From Cyclobacteriaceae bacterium (lineage in GTDB: Bacteria; Bacteroidota; Bacteroidia; Cytophagales; Cyclobacteriaceae), in assembly GCA_958296015.1 (NCBI GenBank), contig CATQIH010000014.1, forward strand, positions 186,001-250,000: 64,000 nucleotides of DNA, in the 5' to 3' direction. Made by a program: the position numbers and the translations under genes. Below, piece by piece: positions 8,145 to 16,760 of this stretch. The first letter of the stretch is position 1; every line of letters begins with the position of its first letter. The notes under the pieces are model-generated. The model worked only from the letters and a program-made list of their open reading frames with translations. It made no database searches and was not told the origin of the DNA.

Positions 8145-9498
8145 TCACGCATTTGATAAGAAAATGGCTGATAAACTTAATAACATCGGTGATTTTGAAT
8201 ATGACGACGCTGAGTGGGAGAAAGTGAACACCCGGCTGAAACCTATTTCCGGTATATCCTTGCCACTGGCAGCCGGGCTGCTCATACTGGCGTTACTAGG
8301 TTCTAATGTGTGGATGGGCTACCAGTGGCGTACCCTGCGTGAGCAATACAATGCGCTTAGTACGGCAGTGGACAGTCTGACCCCGATAGCTAATAGCTTA
8401 CCTGGTATTGTAAAGAGAGATACGGTCTACCAGCAGGTTGTCGTGCATCAATATGACACCATCCACCATACAGTTGTTTACAATTATATACCCTCAGACA
8501 AGCAACGGCAATATGTTTCTGATGATCAACCTTCTCTTCATAACAGAGAGGACAACAGCAAAGATGCTTTCAATAAAACAGAAGGTAAGCGTAGTGCCCA
8601 GGTACGATTGCCTTCCAAAACTAATCAGCAGGCTGATAGCCTAAAACAGGTAAAAGAAACTATAGCGATAGATTTGCCCTCATCAGCGGCGAAGCCACCA
8701 CTAACAGATTCAGTCAATCACATAGATACATCTGCTGGCTTATCTGGTACAACCCATGCGGACAGCACACGTAAAGCTCGTGTTTATACGCAAAAGAACA
8801 GCCAGAACAAATCTGTAGAGGCAGATACTTTGGTGGTAGCAGCAAAAGAATTAGAGGAAAATAGCAAGATTAAGATAGAAGACAGAGAAGAGAAAAAAGC
8901 GATAAGCCTAAAAATAGGCATATCGGCCAACTTGCCATTCCTGTCTTATCCAAGCATTAACAGCAGCGGTGGTGTAGGTGTAGGTTTGCGGACTGAAGTA
9001 TCTTTTTTTCCAAAACTAAGTGCATTTGTATATGGTAGCTATGCTCACATGAAGTACACAGCCAGCCAGTTTAACGAAGGTCTGGGAATTGCGGATGTTA
9101 ACAATGCAACGTATCAACAGGATATTTTGGTGAAGGTTGTCAGCCAACAGCAAATACTGCAATACGGATTAGGTTTAAAATACACATTGGTGAAGGAGGC
9201 AAAAATCCAACCATATGTTGCTCTGGCTTACTTCAACGAATTCACTTTGGGCAGGCAACTGGACTATAGCTACCGTGACGTAACCAACAACAAAGTATAT
9301 CTGATCAATGTAGCAGATGTCGCAAACACTTCTTTCCGGCACATTGTAGAGGCAGAGTTGGGAGGCATATATACCTTATCGTCTCATACGCTCTTGCAAT
9401 TGGGCGGATACTTTAGCAGAAAAATAGGTCAGGAGAACCTGGTACGTCCCGACCAGTTTGGGCTGCGCACTGTCTTTTACTATAACTTTAATAAATAA
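8137..9498 (+). CDS. membrane protein with C-terminal beta-barrel-like domain, probable anti-sigma partner
   Basis: The 453-residue product starts inside the sigma gene. Residues 1-40 are cytoplasmic and contain YDDAEWEKVNTRLKP, similar to short anti-sigma tails. One transmembrane helix follows (ISLPLAAGLLILALLGSNVW, near 40-60). A long polar, low-complexity periplasmic region leads to a C-terminal 200 residues rich in amphipathic strands (VGLRTEVSFFPKLSAFVYGS, then LGLKYTLVKEAKIQPYVALA), like a porin-type barrel. Such sigma plus membrane-barrel pairs are common in Cytophagales. Inhibition of the sigma factor is inferred from the overlap only. Confidence 0.75.
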   Translation: MDDHAFDKKMADKLNNIGDFEYDDAEWEKVNTRLKPISGISLPLAAGLLILALLGSNVWMGYQWRTLREQYNALSTAVDSLTPIANSLPGIVKRDTVYQQVVVHQYDTIHHTVVYNYIPSDKQRQYVSDDQPSLHNREDNSKDAFNKTEGKRSAQVRLPSKTNQQADSLKQVKETIAIDLPSSAAKPPLTDSVNHIDTSAGLSGTTHADSTRKARVYTQKNSQNKSVEADTLVVAAKELEENSKIKIEDREEKKAISLKIGISANLPFLSYPSINSSGGVGVGLRTEVSFFPKLSAFVYGSYAHMKYTASQFNEGLGIADVNNATYQQDILVKVVSQQQILQYGLGLKYTLVKEAKIQPYVALAYFNEFTLGRQLDYSYRDVTNNKVYLINVADVANTSFRHIVEAELGGIYTLSSHTLLQLGGYFSRKIGQENLVRPDQFGLRTVFYYNFNK

Positions 9499-9511
9499 TT
9501 TCTCAAACCAA

Positions 9512-9545
9512 GCAACGGTTTTTAAGGAGATGCCGTGTTAGGTGA
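9512..9545 (+). promoter_or_regulatory. second copy of the ECF-like promoter motif
   Basis: GCAACG at 9512-9517 and CGTGTTAGGTGA at 9534-9545 are again 16 bases apart, as at 7535-7568. The 12-base downstream element is identical in both. It lies 27 bases before the lipoprotein start, which is suitable for a promoter. It makes the lipoprotein and dioxygenase genes likely members of the sigma factor's regulon. Confidence 0.6.
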
Positions 9546-9572
9546 AAATTACTTTCCAAAATAAAACCAACT

Positions 9573-10238
9573 ATGCAAACATTCTTAAAGGTAACATTCA
9601 TATTACTCCTGTTCGCTGCATGCCAGGAAGACAGCGAACTCAATGCTATTCCCGATATTGATAGTGAGTTGCTTGCCTCACTTCCCAATACGAATGCTGA
9701 ACTTCGTTTCAAATACAAGAAAATAAATGCTGGAGACGATTCGGTGTATGAAGTTCGTACCAGCAAAGTATATCAAAGAAATGCCGGATGGTCATACTGG
9801 GTTAGTGCGTTTTGGTTAAGTAGGGAGATTTTCTTCGAAGTAGTACCTGAAGGTGGTGAAGCATTTGAAGTGAGTTTGTATCTCCGAAAGAATGAACCTG
9901 ATTCATCTATATTGCTTTTAGAAAACGAAGGGGTAAACTATTGGGAAAGAAATTGGGATTATAAGTCTTTCCAGCATGAAGCAAAAAACTTCTATGGGCA
10001 ATTTGATGAAGCTAGGTTTAATATCAATTACACAACACTGTCTGTCTTTGATACCTATAACTCCATAGAAGTTGCTAAGACGCAAAAAGCATTGATCAAC
10101 GGTACTGAAAAAACCTATGTAGAGATAAAATTTAATGGAGAAGCCTTCGGTGTTTATGATCCAAATAAAGAGTTTCTTGGCTATAGCATTCAAGAAGGTT
10201 CGTTTCGGGGGAATAATAGAATAGTCAAAAGAAACTAA
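9573..10238 (+). CDS. predicted lipoprotein, unknown function
   Basis: This 221-residue protein has a lipoprotein signal (MQTFLKVTFILLLFAACQED, Cys-17). The mature part is rich in aromatic residues and beta strands (WSYWVSAFWLSREIFFEVVP, then YWERNWDYKSFQHEAK), with no recognised family. It follows a copy of the motif found upstream of the sigma gene and lies 10 bases before the dioxygenase gene, so the two are probably one transcript. A role in an envelope stress response is inferred from position alone. Confidence 0.7.
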   Translation: MQTFLKVTFILLLFAACQEDSELNAIPDIDSELLASLPNTNAELRFKYKKINAGDDSVYEVRTSKVYQRNAGWSYWVSAFWLSREIFFEVVPEGGEAFEVSLYLRKNEPDSSILLLENEGVNYWERNWDYKSFQHEAKNFYGQFDEARFNINYTTLSVFDTYNSIEVAKTQKALINGTEKTYVEIKFNGEAFGVYDPNKEFLGYSIQEGSFRGNNRIVKRN

Positions 10239-10248
10239 CAGAATATAT

Positions 10249-10854
10249 ATGATCTCTCGCAAACAATTTCTTAAAACTGCTACGGTAGCACTGGCCGGTA
10301 TCCCTTTCACTACCCTGATGCAACGCAAACAGGATCGTGAAGCCTCTGGCATATCTTGTAGTACCGGTGAAGATATTTTGGGACCTTTCTACCGCGCCAA
10401 TGCACCTTTCAGAATAGCACTGAATATACTAAATGAAGCAGGTACGCCCATCTTCATTCAGGGGAAAGTACTTGGTGGCAAAGATTGTAAGCTACCGCTC
10501 ATAGGTGCAGTGTTAGATGTATGGCATGCAGACGATGCAGGCGCATACGATAATACTTCTTCAGACTTCAAGTTCAGAGGACGTATTACAGCAGATGAAC
10601 ATGGCGATTATGCCTTTATGAGCATCCTGCCTGCGGCTTATGACAATGGAGGTCAATACAGACCCAAACATATTCATTACCTTGTAGCGGCCGAACAGCA
10701 TGAATCTCTCATCACACAGCTCTATTTTGAAGGGGATAAGTATATTGCCCAAGACCCGTGGGCCAGCAAAGCAGAAGCCGGAAGAATCATCCCGCTGACT
10801 GAAACCGAAGGTGTTTTGCAGGGAAGTTTTCATATTTATTTGCAACCCGTGTAG
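10249..10854 (+). CDS. exported intradiol ring-cleavage dioxygenase-like protein
   Basis: This 201-residue protein starts with a hydrophobic exported segment (FLKTATVALAGIPFTTLM), preceded by SRKQ and thus only loosely Tat-like. The rest is the intradiol dioxygenase fold: EDILGPFYRANAP, then GAVLDVWHADDAGAYDN and GGQYRPKHIHY. Non-haem iron ligands Tyr, Tyr, His and His are available in AGAYDN, GGQYRP and KHIHY. Family members open catechol-type rings. Exported short versions are common in Bacteroidota and their substrates are unknown. It follows the lipoprotein gene by 10 bases. Confidence 0.85.
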   Translation: MISRKQFLKTATVALAGIPFTTLMQRKQDREASGISCSTGEDILGPFYRANAPFRIALNILNEAGTPIFIQGKVLGGKDCKLPLIGAVLDVWHADDAGAYDNTSSDFKFRGRITADEHGDYAFMSILPAAYDNGGQYRPKHIHYLVAAEQHESLITQLYFEGDKYIAQDPWASKAEAGRIIPLTETEGVLQGSFHIYLQPV

Positions 10855-10992
10855 TTCAATACCTTAATGAACTAACAAATAGCAAGAGGATATTTTTCGA
10901 GATGTTGTACCATACATATGCAATCCAACCATTGCTGTAGTACTGGTGTCTCTTAATAAAGGAAAAGTAAACTACTTAAGGATTTGCTACAC

Positions 10993-11368
10993 ATGAATAC
11001 GAAGAAAACAAAGCGGAGCAAGAAAATCAGTATTACGTTTTTTGCACTTTTTATTTTTTTTTGCCTTAGGTTGTGAGAGCCTGGATTTACCAGAAGATGT
11101 TCCTCAATGCATCGAAAAGAAAATAAAAAAGTTCAAAAGAAGAGAAGTCTGTGATCAAGGGGCAACGGTAACGCAGTATGATTTTCAAGGTCAAACTGTG
11201 TACGTCTTTAGTCCGGGCAACACCTGTGGATATGATATAAGTGCCAGCGTCGTGGATCAAAACTGTGACGTTGTTTGTGCTTTGGGGGGATTTACAGGAA
11301 ATATTATCTGTAATGGTGACACCTTATATCTGGAAGTAACCAACGAAAAATTACTTTGGAGTAATTGA
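10993..11368 (+). pseudogene. small lipoprotein gene with frameshift in a T9 run
   Basis: From ATG at 10993 the frame encodes a basic start and hydrophobic stretch (KKISITFFALFIFF) and then stops at a TGA. The other frame, from about 11042, gives FFFALGCESLDLPEDVPQC and about 100 more residues to 11368. The break is in nine T at 11054-11062. With eight T the two parts join into one lipoprotein whose lipobox is ALGC. The mature domain has eight or more cysteines and is otherwise unknown. This could be a homopolymer error, a true inactivation, or slippage-controlled expression. Confidence 0.75.
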
Positions 11369-11411
11369 ACCTTGCCATGAGGCAATCCCGCAATTGTTTG
11401 TACTTTTGCTG

Positions 11412-11762
11412 ATGCTCTATCCTATCAGTCTTTATCTTATGGCGGGTATGTATATCGTGGCTGGTATACTGCATTTTGTTAGGCCGGGATTCTATACCCG
11501 CATCATTCCTCCTTACCTGCCAGCGCACTGGCTGCTGGTGCTGCTGAGCGGCGGGGCCGAAATCCTGTTGGGTGCAGGACTCCTCTTTGATGAAACACGT
11601 AGCCTTGCCGCCTGGGGTATCATTCTGATGCTGCTTGCCTTCATGCCGGTACACATCTACATGCTCCAATCCGAAAAGTTCAAAAACCTTCCAAAATGGG
11701 TCTTATGGGCGCGCTTACCGCTACAGTTGGCTCTGATCTACTGGGCATACGTGTACTTATAA
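11412..11762 (+). CDS. DoxX-like membrane protein
   Basis: This small four-helix membrane protein has about 116 residues. The pattern MYIVAGILHFVRPGFYTRII, then PPYLPAHWLLVLLSGGAEIL, then LLAFMPVHIYML and LPLQLALIYWAYVYL is typical of DoxX-like proteins of the quinol-associated/MauE type. The function in this family is poorly known. The ATG at 11412 was chosen because the TTG 18 bases upstream overlaps a TACTTTTG element (11401-11408) that matches the -7 box. The ATG at 11439 is also possible. Confidence 0.8.
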   Translation: MLYPISLYLMAGMYIVAGILHFVRPGFYTRIIPPYLPAHWLLVLLSGGAEILLGAGLLFDETRSLAAWGIILMLLAFMPVHIYMLQSEKFKNLPKWVLWARLPLQLALIYWAYVYL

Positions 11763-11844
11763 TATATAATACCACTGCCTGTTCAGCAAAAAGTTTCATC
11801 CTTATCATCTGTGCTAAGACTCGATTGTGAGAATGTACCATGTA

Positions 11845-13554
11845 TTAATCCTTGTGCCGCTCATACAGCAGTTTGCCACCGATGATGGTATATTCTACCT
11901 TTGTTTGTAAAATACTATCTTCCGGTACTGACATCATATCCTGAGAAAATATCGTAAAATCAGCCAGCTTACCAAGCTCAATCGTGCCCTTGATGTCTTC
12001 TTCAAAAGCGGCATAGGCTGGTGCCCATGTGTAGGCTCTTAGAGCTTCCTGCCGTGTCATTTTCTGCCCCGGTTCGTAGCCGCCGGTCGGTTCACCTGCC
12101 AGGGTTTTACGACTGACCGAAGCATAGAAACTAGCGATAGGGTTGATCGGCTCCACCGGTGCATCGGTGCCATTAACTACCACAGCACCTGACGATAGCA
12201 ACTTGCGCCATACATACGCCCCTTCTTCTATACGTGCTCGTCCCAGCCTATCGATGGCCCACGGCCTGTCAGAGGACATGTGGATGGCTTGCATGGCAGG
12301 AATCACGCCCAGTTGGGCAAACCGGGGAATGTCCTGTGCGCTGATGTGCTGGGCATGTTCGATGCGGAAGCGTGCATTGCGTGCACTATCCGGTATTTGC
12401 CTGAAAGCTTTCTCATACTGGTCCAGCACCTCGCGGTTGGCCCGGTCGCCAATAGCATGGGTGCACACCTGTAAACCGCTTTTGAGTGCCTGCACAGATA
12501 CTTCATAGATGTGCTGCATGGGCGTTACTTCTTGCCCAAACTCTCCGGGCATATCACTATACTCCTCCAGCAACCAGGCACCTCTGGAACCCAATGCCCC
12601 GTCGGCATACAGCTTGATGCTGCGGATGGTCAGATGGCGGTTGCCTAGCCCTATTTCAGGTCCATGCTGATAGTATTTTTTCACCAGTGCCGTATCCGTA
12701 CCGCTCACCATCGCGTAGAGGCGCGTGGTTAGCTTGCCTTCTTCTGCCAGTTTTTTATATAGGTTGAGAGTTTCAGTATCTACTCCTGCATCGTGTAGTG
12801 TGGTGATGCCGTTGGCCAGGCATTCTTCCATCGCTGTCTGTGCTACCAGCATTTGCCTTTCCGGTGTCTCATCGGGGATATGCTGCTTGATCAGGCTCAT
12901 GGCGTTTTCGTTGAAGATGCCTGTAGGGTTTCCAAGCGAATCTTTAATAATTTCACCACCTGCTATTTGCTGTGGTTGATTTTCCTGGTCGATGTTGCTG
13001 ATACCGGCTATTTCCATAGCTTTGGCATTTGCCAGAATGGCATGTCCGCTGGCGTGTTGCAACATCACCGGATTGTCAGGAGCTACCTGACTCAGTGCTT
13101 CGTGCGTAGGAAATCCCTTGACCATTGCAGGTAGTGAATCCCACTTGTCCTGATGCCAGCCACGGCCGGTGATCCACTCACCCGGTTTGGCTTTTTTTGC
13201 TGCTTCGGCTACTTTCTGTGTGATTTCCCGGTAACTGGTAGCACCCAGCAGGTCCAGGTTCAGCTTATTTTCACCTACTCCCATAAAATGCGCATGGCCT
13301 TCTATAAAGCCCGGGGTCATAGTTTTTCCTTCCAAATCCATGATACGGGTCTGGTTGCCAATCCAGGCTTCTGCCTCTGCTTCGGTGCCTGCAAAAGCAA
13401 TGGTGTCGCCCACTACGCCAACTGCTTCTGCCTGTGGCTGGTTATCGTTTCCAGTATAGATGGTGCCATTTCTGATGATCAACTCCGCCTTCGGATGAGA
13501 TTGGCAAGCTGTGAAAAGCGCAATGAGGCTGAGCAGGAAAGGATATTTTGGCAT
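11845..13554 (-). CDS. amidohydrolase of the YtcJ type, predicted lipoprotein
   Basis: This is a metal-dependent hydrolase of about 569 residues. Metal-site motifs appear in order: GFIEGHAHF near 90, the YADGALGSRGAWL segment near 330, THAIGDRAN near 377, EHAQHIS near 410 and NGTDAPV near 470. These define YtcJ-like amidohydrolases, which act on N-acyl or imide bonds; the substrate is unknown. The start at 13554 gives a short lipoprotein signal (MPKYPFLLSLIALFTAC). A start 11 codons upstream at 13587 is also open. It stands alone on the minus strand. Confidence 0.9.
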   Translation of the reverse strand: MPKYPFLLSLIALFTACQSHPKAELIIRNGTIYTGNDNQPQAEAVGVVGDTIAFAGTEAEAEAWIGNQTRIMDLEGKTMTPGFIEGHAHFMGVGENKLNLDLLGATSYREITQKVAEAAKKAKPGEWITGRGWHQDKWDSLPAMVKGFPTHEALSQVAPDNPVMLQHASGHAILANAKAMEIAGISNIDQENQPQQIAGGEIIKDSLGNPTGIFNENAMSLIKQHIPDETPERQMLVAQTAMEECLANGITTLHDAGVDTETLNLYKKLAEEGKLTTRLYAMVSGTDTALVKKYYQHGPEIGLGNRHLTIRSIKLYADGALGSRGAWLLEEYSDMPGEFGQEVTPMQHIYEVSVQALKSGLQVCTHAIGDRANREVLDQYEKAFRQIPDSARNARFRIEHAQHISAQDIPRFAQLGVIPAMQAIHMSSDRPWAIDRLGRARIEEGAYVWRKLLSSGAVVVNGTDAPVEPINPIASFYASVSRKTLAGEPTGGYEPGQKMTRQEALRAYTWAPAYAAFEEDIKGTIELGKLADFTIFSQDMMSVPEDSILQTKVEYTIIGGKLLYERHKD

Positions 13555-13623
13555 AAGATACGGGTGCGTAAAGTAAAACTTATGCAAAATAGGGCTAAAA
13601 AACCAAATAAAGAGACTTTACGC

Positions 13624-13887
13624 CTAAATTTCTATGGTCTGATCGTCTACAAAACAGTAAGCCCAATGTTCGCCAGGCTCCGCAGAAATAATGACCGCAT
13701 GACCTTCACGCTTCGCATGTTTCCTGGCGTGTTTGTTTGGCGACGAATCGCAGCAGAGCGTGATGCCGCACGTTTGGCAGGTCCTCAAATGTACCCATTC
13801 ATCGCCGGTTTTGATACATTCTTCACAATAATCTACTTTAGGGTCTTTATAGGCGAAGGTCTGTAAGTGTTGGCATACTGTTTCCAT
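13624..13887 (-). CDS. UBP-type zinc finger protein
   Basis: These 87 residues form almost only one UBP-type zinc finger. The Cys/His ligands are in CQHL, YCEECIKTG, HLRTCQTCGITLCCDSS, KHARKH and REGHAV, and the closing PGEHWAYCFVDDQ is typical. In eukaryotes the fold binds ubiquitin C-termini. Single-domain bacterial versions have no known partner. The start at 13887 (METVCQHL) gives the usual length. Confidence 0.92.
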   Translation of the reverse strand: METVCQHLQTFAYKDPKVDYCEECIKTGDEWVHLRTCQTCGITLCCDSSPNKHARKHAKREGHAVIISAEPGEHWAYCFVDDQTIEI

Positions 13888-14172
13888 TGTTCAAAAAATA
13901 TTTAGTGTTTATCATAATTGTTGACCAAACCAGGCCAGCTCATACAATATAGCATATCTGTTGACGTATTGCTATTTTGTTTTTTTATTCTTCAGAGCAT
14001 GGATGCAAAAGTAATCTGCTTAGATACAAACAAAAGTAACTTGCTGTGAGTGCAATGCACCCAAAAAGATACGATCATTCACCGAATAAATATAATAGCT
14101 CACCGGAAAAATGTAAGTATTCACCGAAGAAATAAGGTAATTTATGATCTGAATCTTATAAAAGCGAAAATT

Positions 14173-14733
14173 ATGAAAATTCTAAATGTAATTTGTTTTA
14201 TAGGTAATTGGTGGGGAGATTGGTTGGTTGGCATATTTTTTCTATTGTATTGGCTGGCCTATTTTGCTCTTGGTACAGGCATTTTGTATCTGATAGTATT
14301 AGGCATCAAAATCCTTCGGCGAAAACTGGCAAATAAAGACACTTCTGCTTCATTCCCTATTCAGCACTTGGTCGATGGCTCAGGCGCACAGAATGACGAT
14401 CTTCGGCAGTTTCCGGTGAAAATATCCGACAAAACCGTGTTCATTCCTATGGAAAAAATCACCTACTTTCAAGCAGAGGACAATTACGTCAACTTGTATG
14501 ATGGTGACAGCAACAAGTTTTTGATTGACTACACGCTGACTGATCTGGAAAAGAAGCTGCCACCCTTTTTTATGCGGGTACACCGGTCGTATATCATCAA
14601 CAAGCATTTGATCAAAGAAATCAGACGGCACTCCGGCAGTAAGTTCACACTGGTGCTCAAAGATAAGTCCAACCATGAGCTGGTTACAAGCCAAAGCTAC
14701 GCCCTGGAAGTCAAAAAGCTGATGGAACTATAG
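14173..14733 (+). CDS. membrane-anchored LytTR DNA-binding regulator
   Basis: The preferred start at 14173 gives 186 residues. An in-frame ATG 41 codons upstream exists, but that extension is basic and not protein-like. Two membrane segments lie in residues 10-50 (WLVGIFFLLYWLAYFALGTG, then ILYLIVLGIKIL). The LytTR domain covers residues 90-185: KTVFIPMEKITYFQAEDNYV, then LEKKLPPFFMRVHRSYIINK. No response-regulator receiver domain is present, so the signal may come through the membrane part. Its target is unknown; the sugar genes that follow are a candidate. Confidence 0.88.
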   Translation: MKILNVICFIGNWWGDWLVGIFFLLYWLAYFALGTGILYLIVLGIKILRRKLANKDTSASFPIQHLVDGSGAQNDDLRQFPVKISDKTVFIPMEKITYFQAEDNYVNLYDGDSNKFLIDYTLTDLEKKLPPFFMRVHRSYIINKHLIKEIRRHSGSKFTLVLKDKSNHELVTSQSYALEVKKLMEL

Positions 14734-14903
14734 GGCAAATCTTAGAAAATGAGCTTACAAATAATTATTGACCATCCTTGCAATTACGGAATTGTGTTCC
14801 GGGTTTGCAAGGCTGCTAGCTATGAAACAGATAAGCTGTACAAACATTATATAGGCATCGGCAGTTGTTGTAAGCGTAAAATAACGACCAACTTATTTGT
14901 TTT

Positions 14904-16736
14904 ATGCCAGACTATCAGCCAATTGAAAACTACGGAGTAATCGGCGACCTAAACACCGTGGCCCTGGTGGGGCTGAACGGCTCCATAGATTTTATGTGTT
15001 TTCCCAACTTCGACTCACCCTCTGTCTTTGCCAAGCTGCTGGATAAAGATAAGGGAGGGTATTTTTCTATCCATACCGAACTGGAATGCCCCAAACAAAA
15101 GCAGCTTTACCTGCCTGATACCAATGTGTTGCTCACCCGTTTCCTCTCATCGGAAGGAGTGGGTGAGGTTACGGATTTTATGCCGGTAGAAGAATTGTAT
15201 AAAGGCCATATTCTGGTCAGAAGGGTAACCTGTGTGCGTGGAGAGATTACCTTTCATATGCAGTGCGCACCGCGTTTCAACTATGCCCGTGCCGAACATA
15301 CCATTGAGCGTGATGAAAACGATGTGATTTTCGTTTGCACCGATCCGGAGCATATTTCACTCAGATTAAAAAGCAATATCCCCCTACAGGTAGATGGCAA
15401 AGACGGCTACGCATCATTTACCCTGAAAACGGGAGAGCGAGCCGACATCATTCTGGAGTTGGCCGAAGAAGACAAGCCTTCCAAAACCAACCTGGAAGAT
15501 TTTGTGGAAAAAAATCTCTACGAAACCATGAATTTCTGGAAGAGCTGGATCGCTCAGTCAAATTACAAAGGACGCTGGCAGGATATTGTCAACCGGTCGG
15601 CACTGGTACTGAAGCTACTGACCTCTTACCAGTATGGTTCGCTGGTAGCTGCACCTACTTTTAGCCTGCCCGAGGAATTGGGTGGAGAACGCAACTGGGA
15701 TTACCGCTATACCTGGATACGCGATGCGTCTTTTACTATCTACTCTCTGATCAGCCTGGGCTATACCCGCGAAGCGACCGACTTTATCGCCTGGGTAGAA
15801 AAGAAATGCCAGACGATCGGCAATGCTGGCTACATGGGCCTGATGTATAAAATAGACGGCGGGGTAGAAATGAAAGAAGAAACGCTGGATCATATGGAAG
15901 GCTATAAAAAGTCTAGCCCGGTACGCATAGGCAATGCCGCACACGGTCAGCTTCAGCTAGACATCTACGGTGAATTGATGGATGCTATCTACCTATACGA
16001 CAGATACGGCGAGCCTATCTCTTACGACTTCTGGCAGGCACTCATTCAGCAGATCAACTGGCTGTGTGACAACTGGGAACAACCCGACGAGGGCATCTGG
16101 GAAGTGCGTGGTGGCAGACAAGAATTTTTGTACTCCCGCCTGATGTGCTGGGTAGCCGTAGACAGAGCCGTGCGCCTGGGAGAAAATCGCCCTTTCACTT
16201 ACCCCGACCGCTGGCGCATTGTCAGAGACGAAATTTATGATTCCATCTGGCACGACTTCTGGAGCGAAGACCGCCAGTGTTTTGTGCAGTACAAGGGAGC
16301 GGATACAGTAGATGCTGCCACCCTACTCATGCCCCTTATGCGCTTTATTGGCGGACGCGATCCCCGTTGGCTGTCTACCCTGAAAGCCATAGAAGAAGAC
16401 CTGGTGTCTGACTCCCTGGTATATCGTTATCGCCCAAAAGATGCTGCTGCCGATGGGTTGAAAGGCGAAGAAGGTACATTTTCTATGTGTACGTTCTGGT
16501 ATGTAGAGTGCCTCTCGCGGGCAGGTGAACTGCAAAAGGCAAGGCTGTATTTTGAAAAAATGCTGGGTTATGCCAACCATGTAGGCTTATATGCCGAGCA
16601 ATTGGGCTATACCGGCGAACACCTGGGCAACTTCCCGCAGGCGTTTACCCACCTGGGACTGATCAGTGCAGCCCTTAATCTTGACAAACAATTTGACGAC
16701 CAGCGCAATCAAGATATTAAAGAGACTAAAATTTAA
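14904..16736 (+). CDS. GH15-family glycoside hydrolase (glucoamylase/trehalase type)
   Basis: This 610-residue cytoplasmic protein has the full GH15 layout without a signal peptide. The N-terminal beta domain starts IENYGVIGDLNTVALVGLNG. The (alpha/alpha)6 barrel contains ERNWDYRYTWIRDASFTIYS near residue 255, which carries the general acid region, and GEEGTFSMCTFWYVECL near 523, which carries the second catalytic Glu. Intracellular enzymes of this form cleave trehalose or short alpha-glucans to glucose. The sugar dehydrogenase gene follows after 24 bases, so released glucose could be oxidised by its product. Confidence 0.94.
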   Translation: MPDYQPIENYGVIGDLNTVALVGLNGSIDFMCFPNFDSPSVFAKLLDKDKGGYFSIHTELECPKQKQLYLPDTNVLLTRFLSSEGVGEVTDFMPVEELYKGHILVRRVTCVRGEITFHMQCAPRFNYARAEHTIERDENDVIFVCTDPEHISLRLKSNIPLQVDGKDGYASFTLKTGERADIILELAEEDKPSKTNLEDFVEKNLYETMNFWKSWIAQSNYKGRWQDIVNRSALVLKLLTSYQYGSLVAAPTFSLPEELGGERNWDYRYTWIRDASFTIYSLISLGYTREATDFIAWVEKKCQTIGNAGYMGLMYKIDGGVEMKEETLDHMEGYKKSSPVRIGNAAHGQLQLDIYGELMDAIYLYDRYGEPISYDFWQALIQQINWLCDNWEQPDEGIWEVRGGRQEFLYSRLMCWVAVDRAVRLGENRPFTYPDRWRIVRDEIYDSIWHDFWSEDRQCFVQYKGADTVDAATLLMPLMRFIGGRDPRWLSTLKAIEEDLVSDSLVYRYRPKDAAADGLKGEEGTFSMCTFWYVECLSRAGELQKARLYFEKMLGYANHVGLYAEQLGYTGEHLGNFPQAFTHLGLISAALNLDKQFDDQRNQDIKETKI

Positions 16737-16760
16737 ACCAACACTAAAAAGATAGAAATA

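Noticed and set aside
14749-14940. 63-codon frame before the GH15 gene
   Set aside because: It overlaps the GH15 start, has a low-quality composition and no family look.
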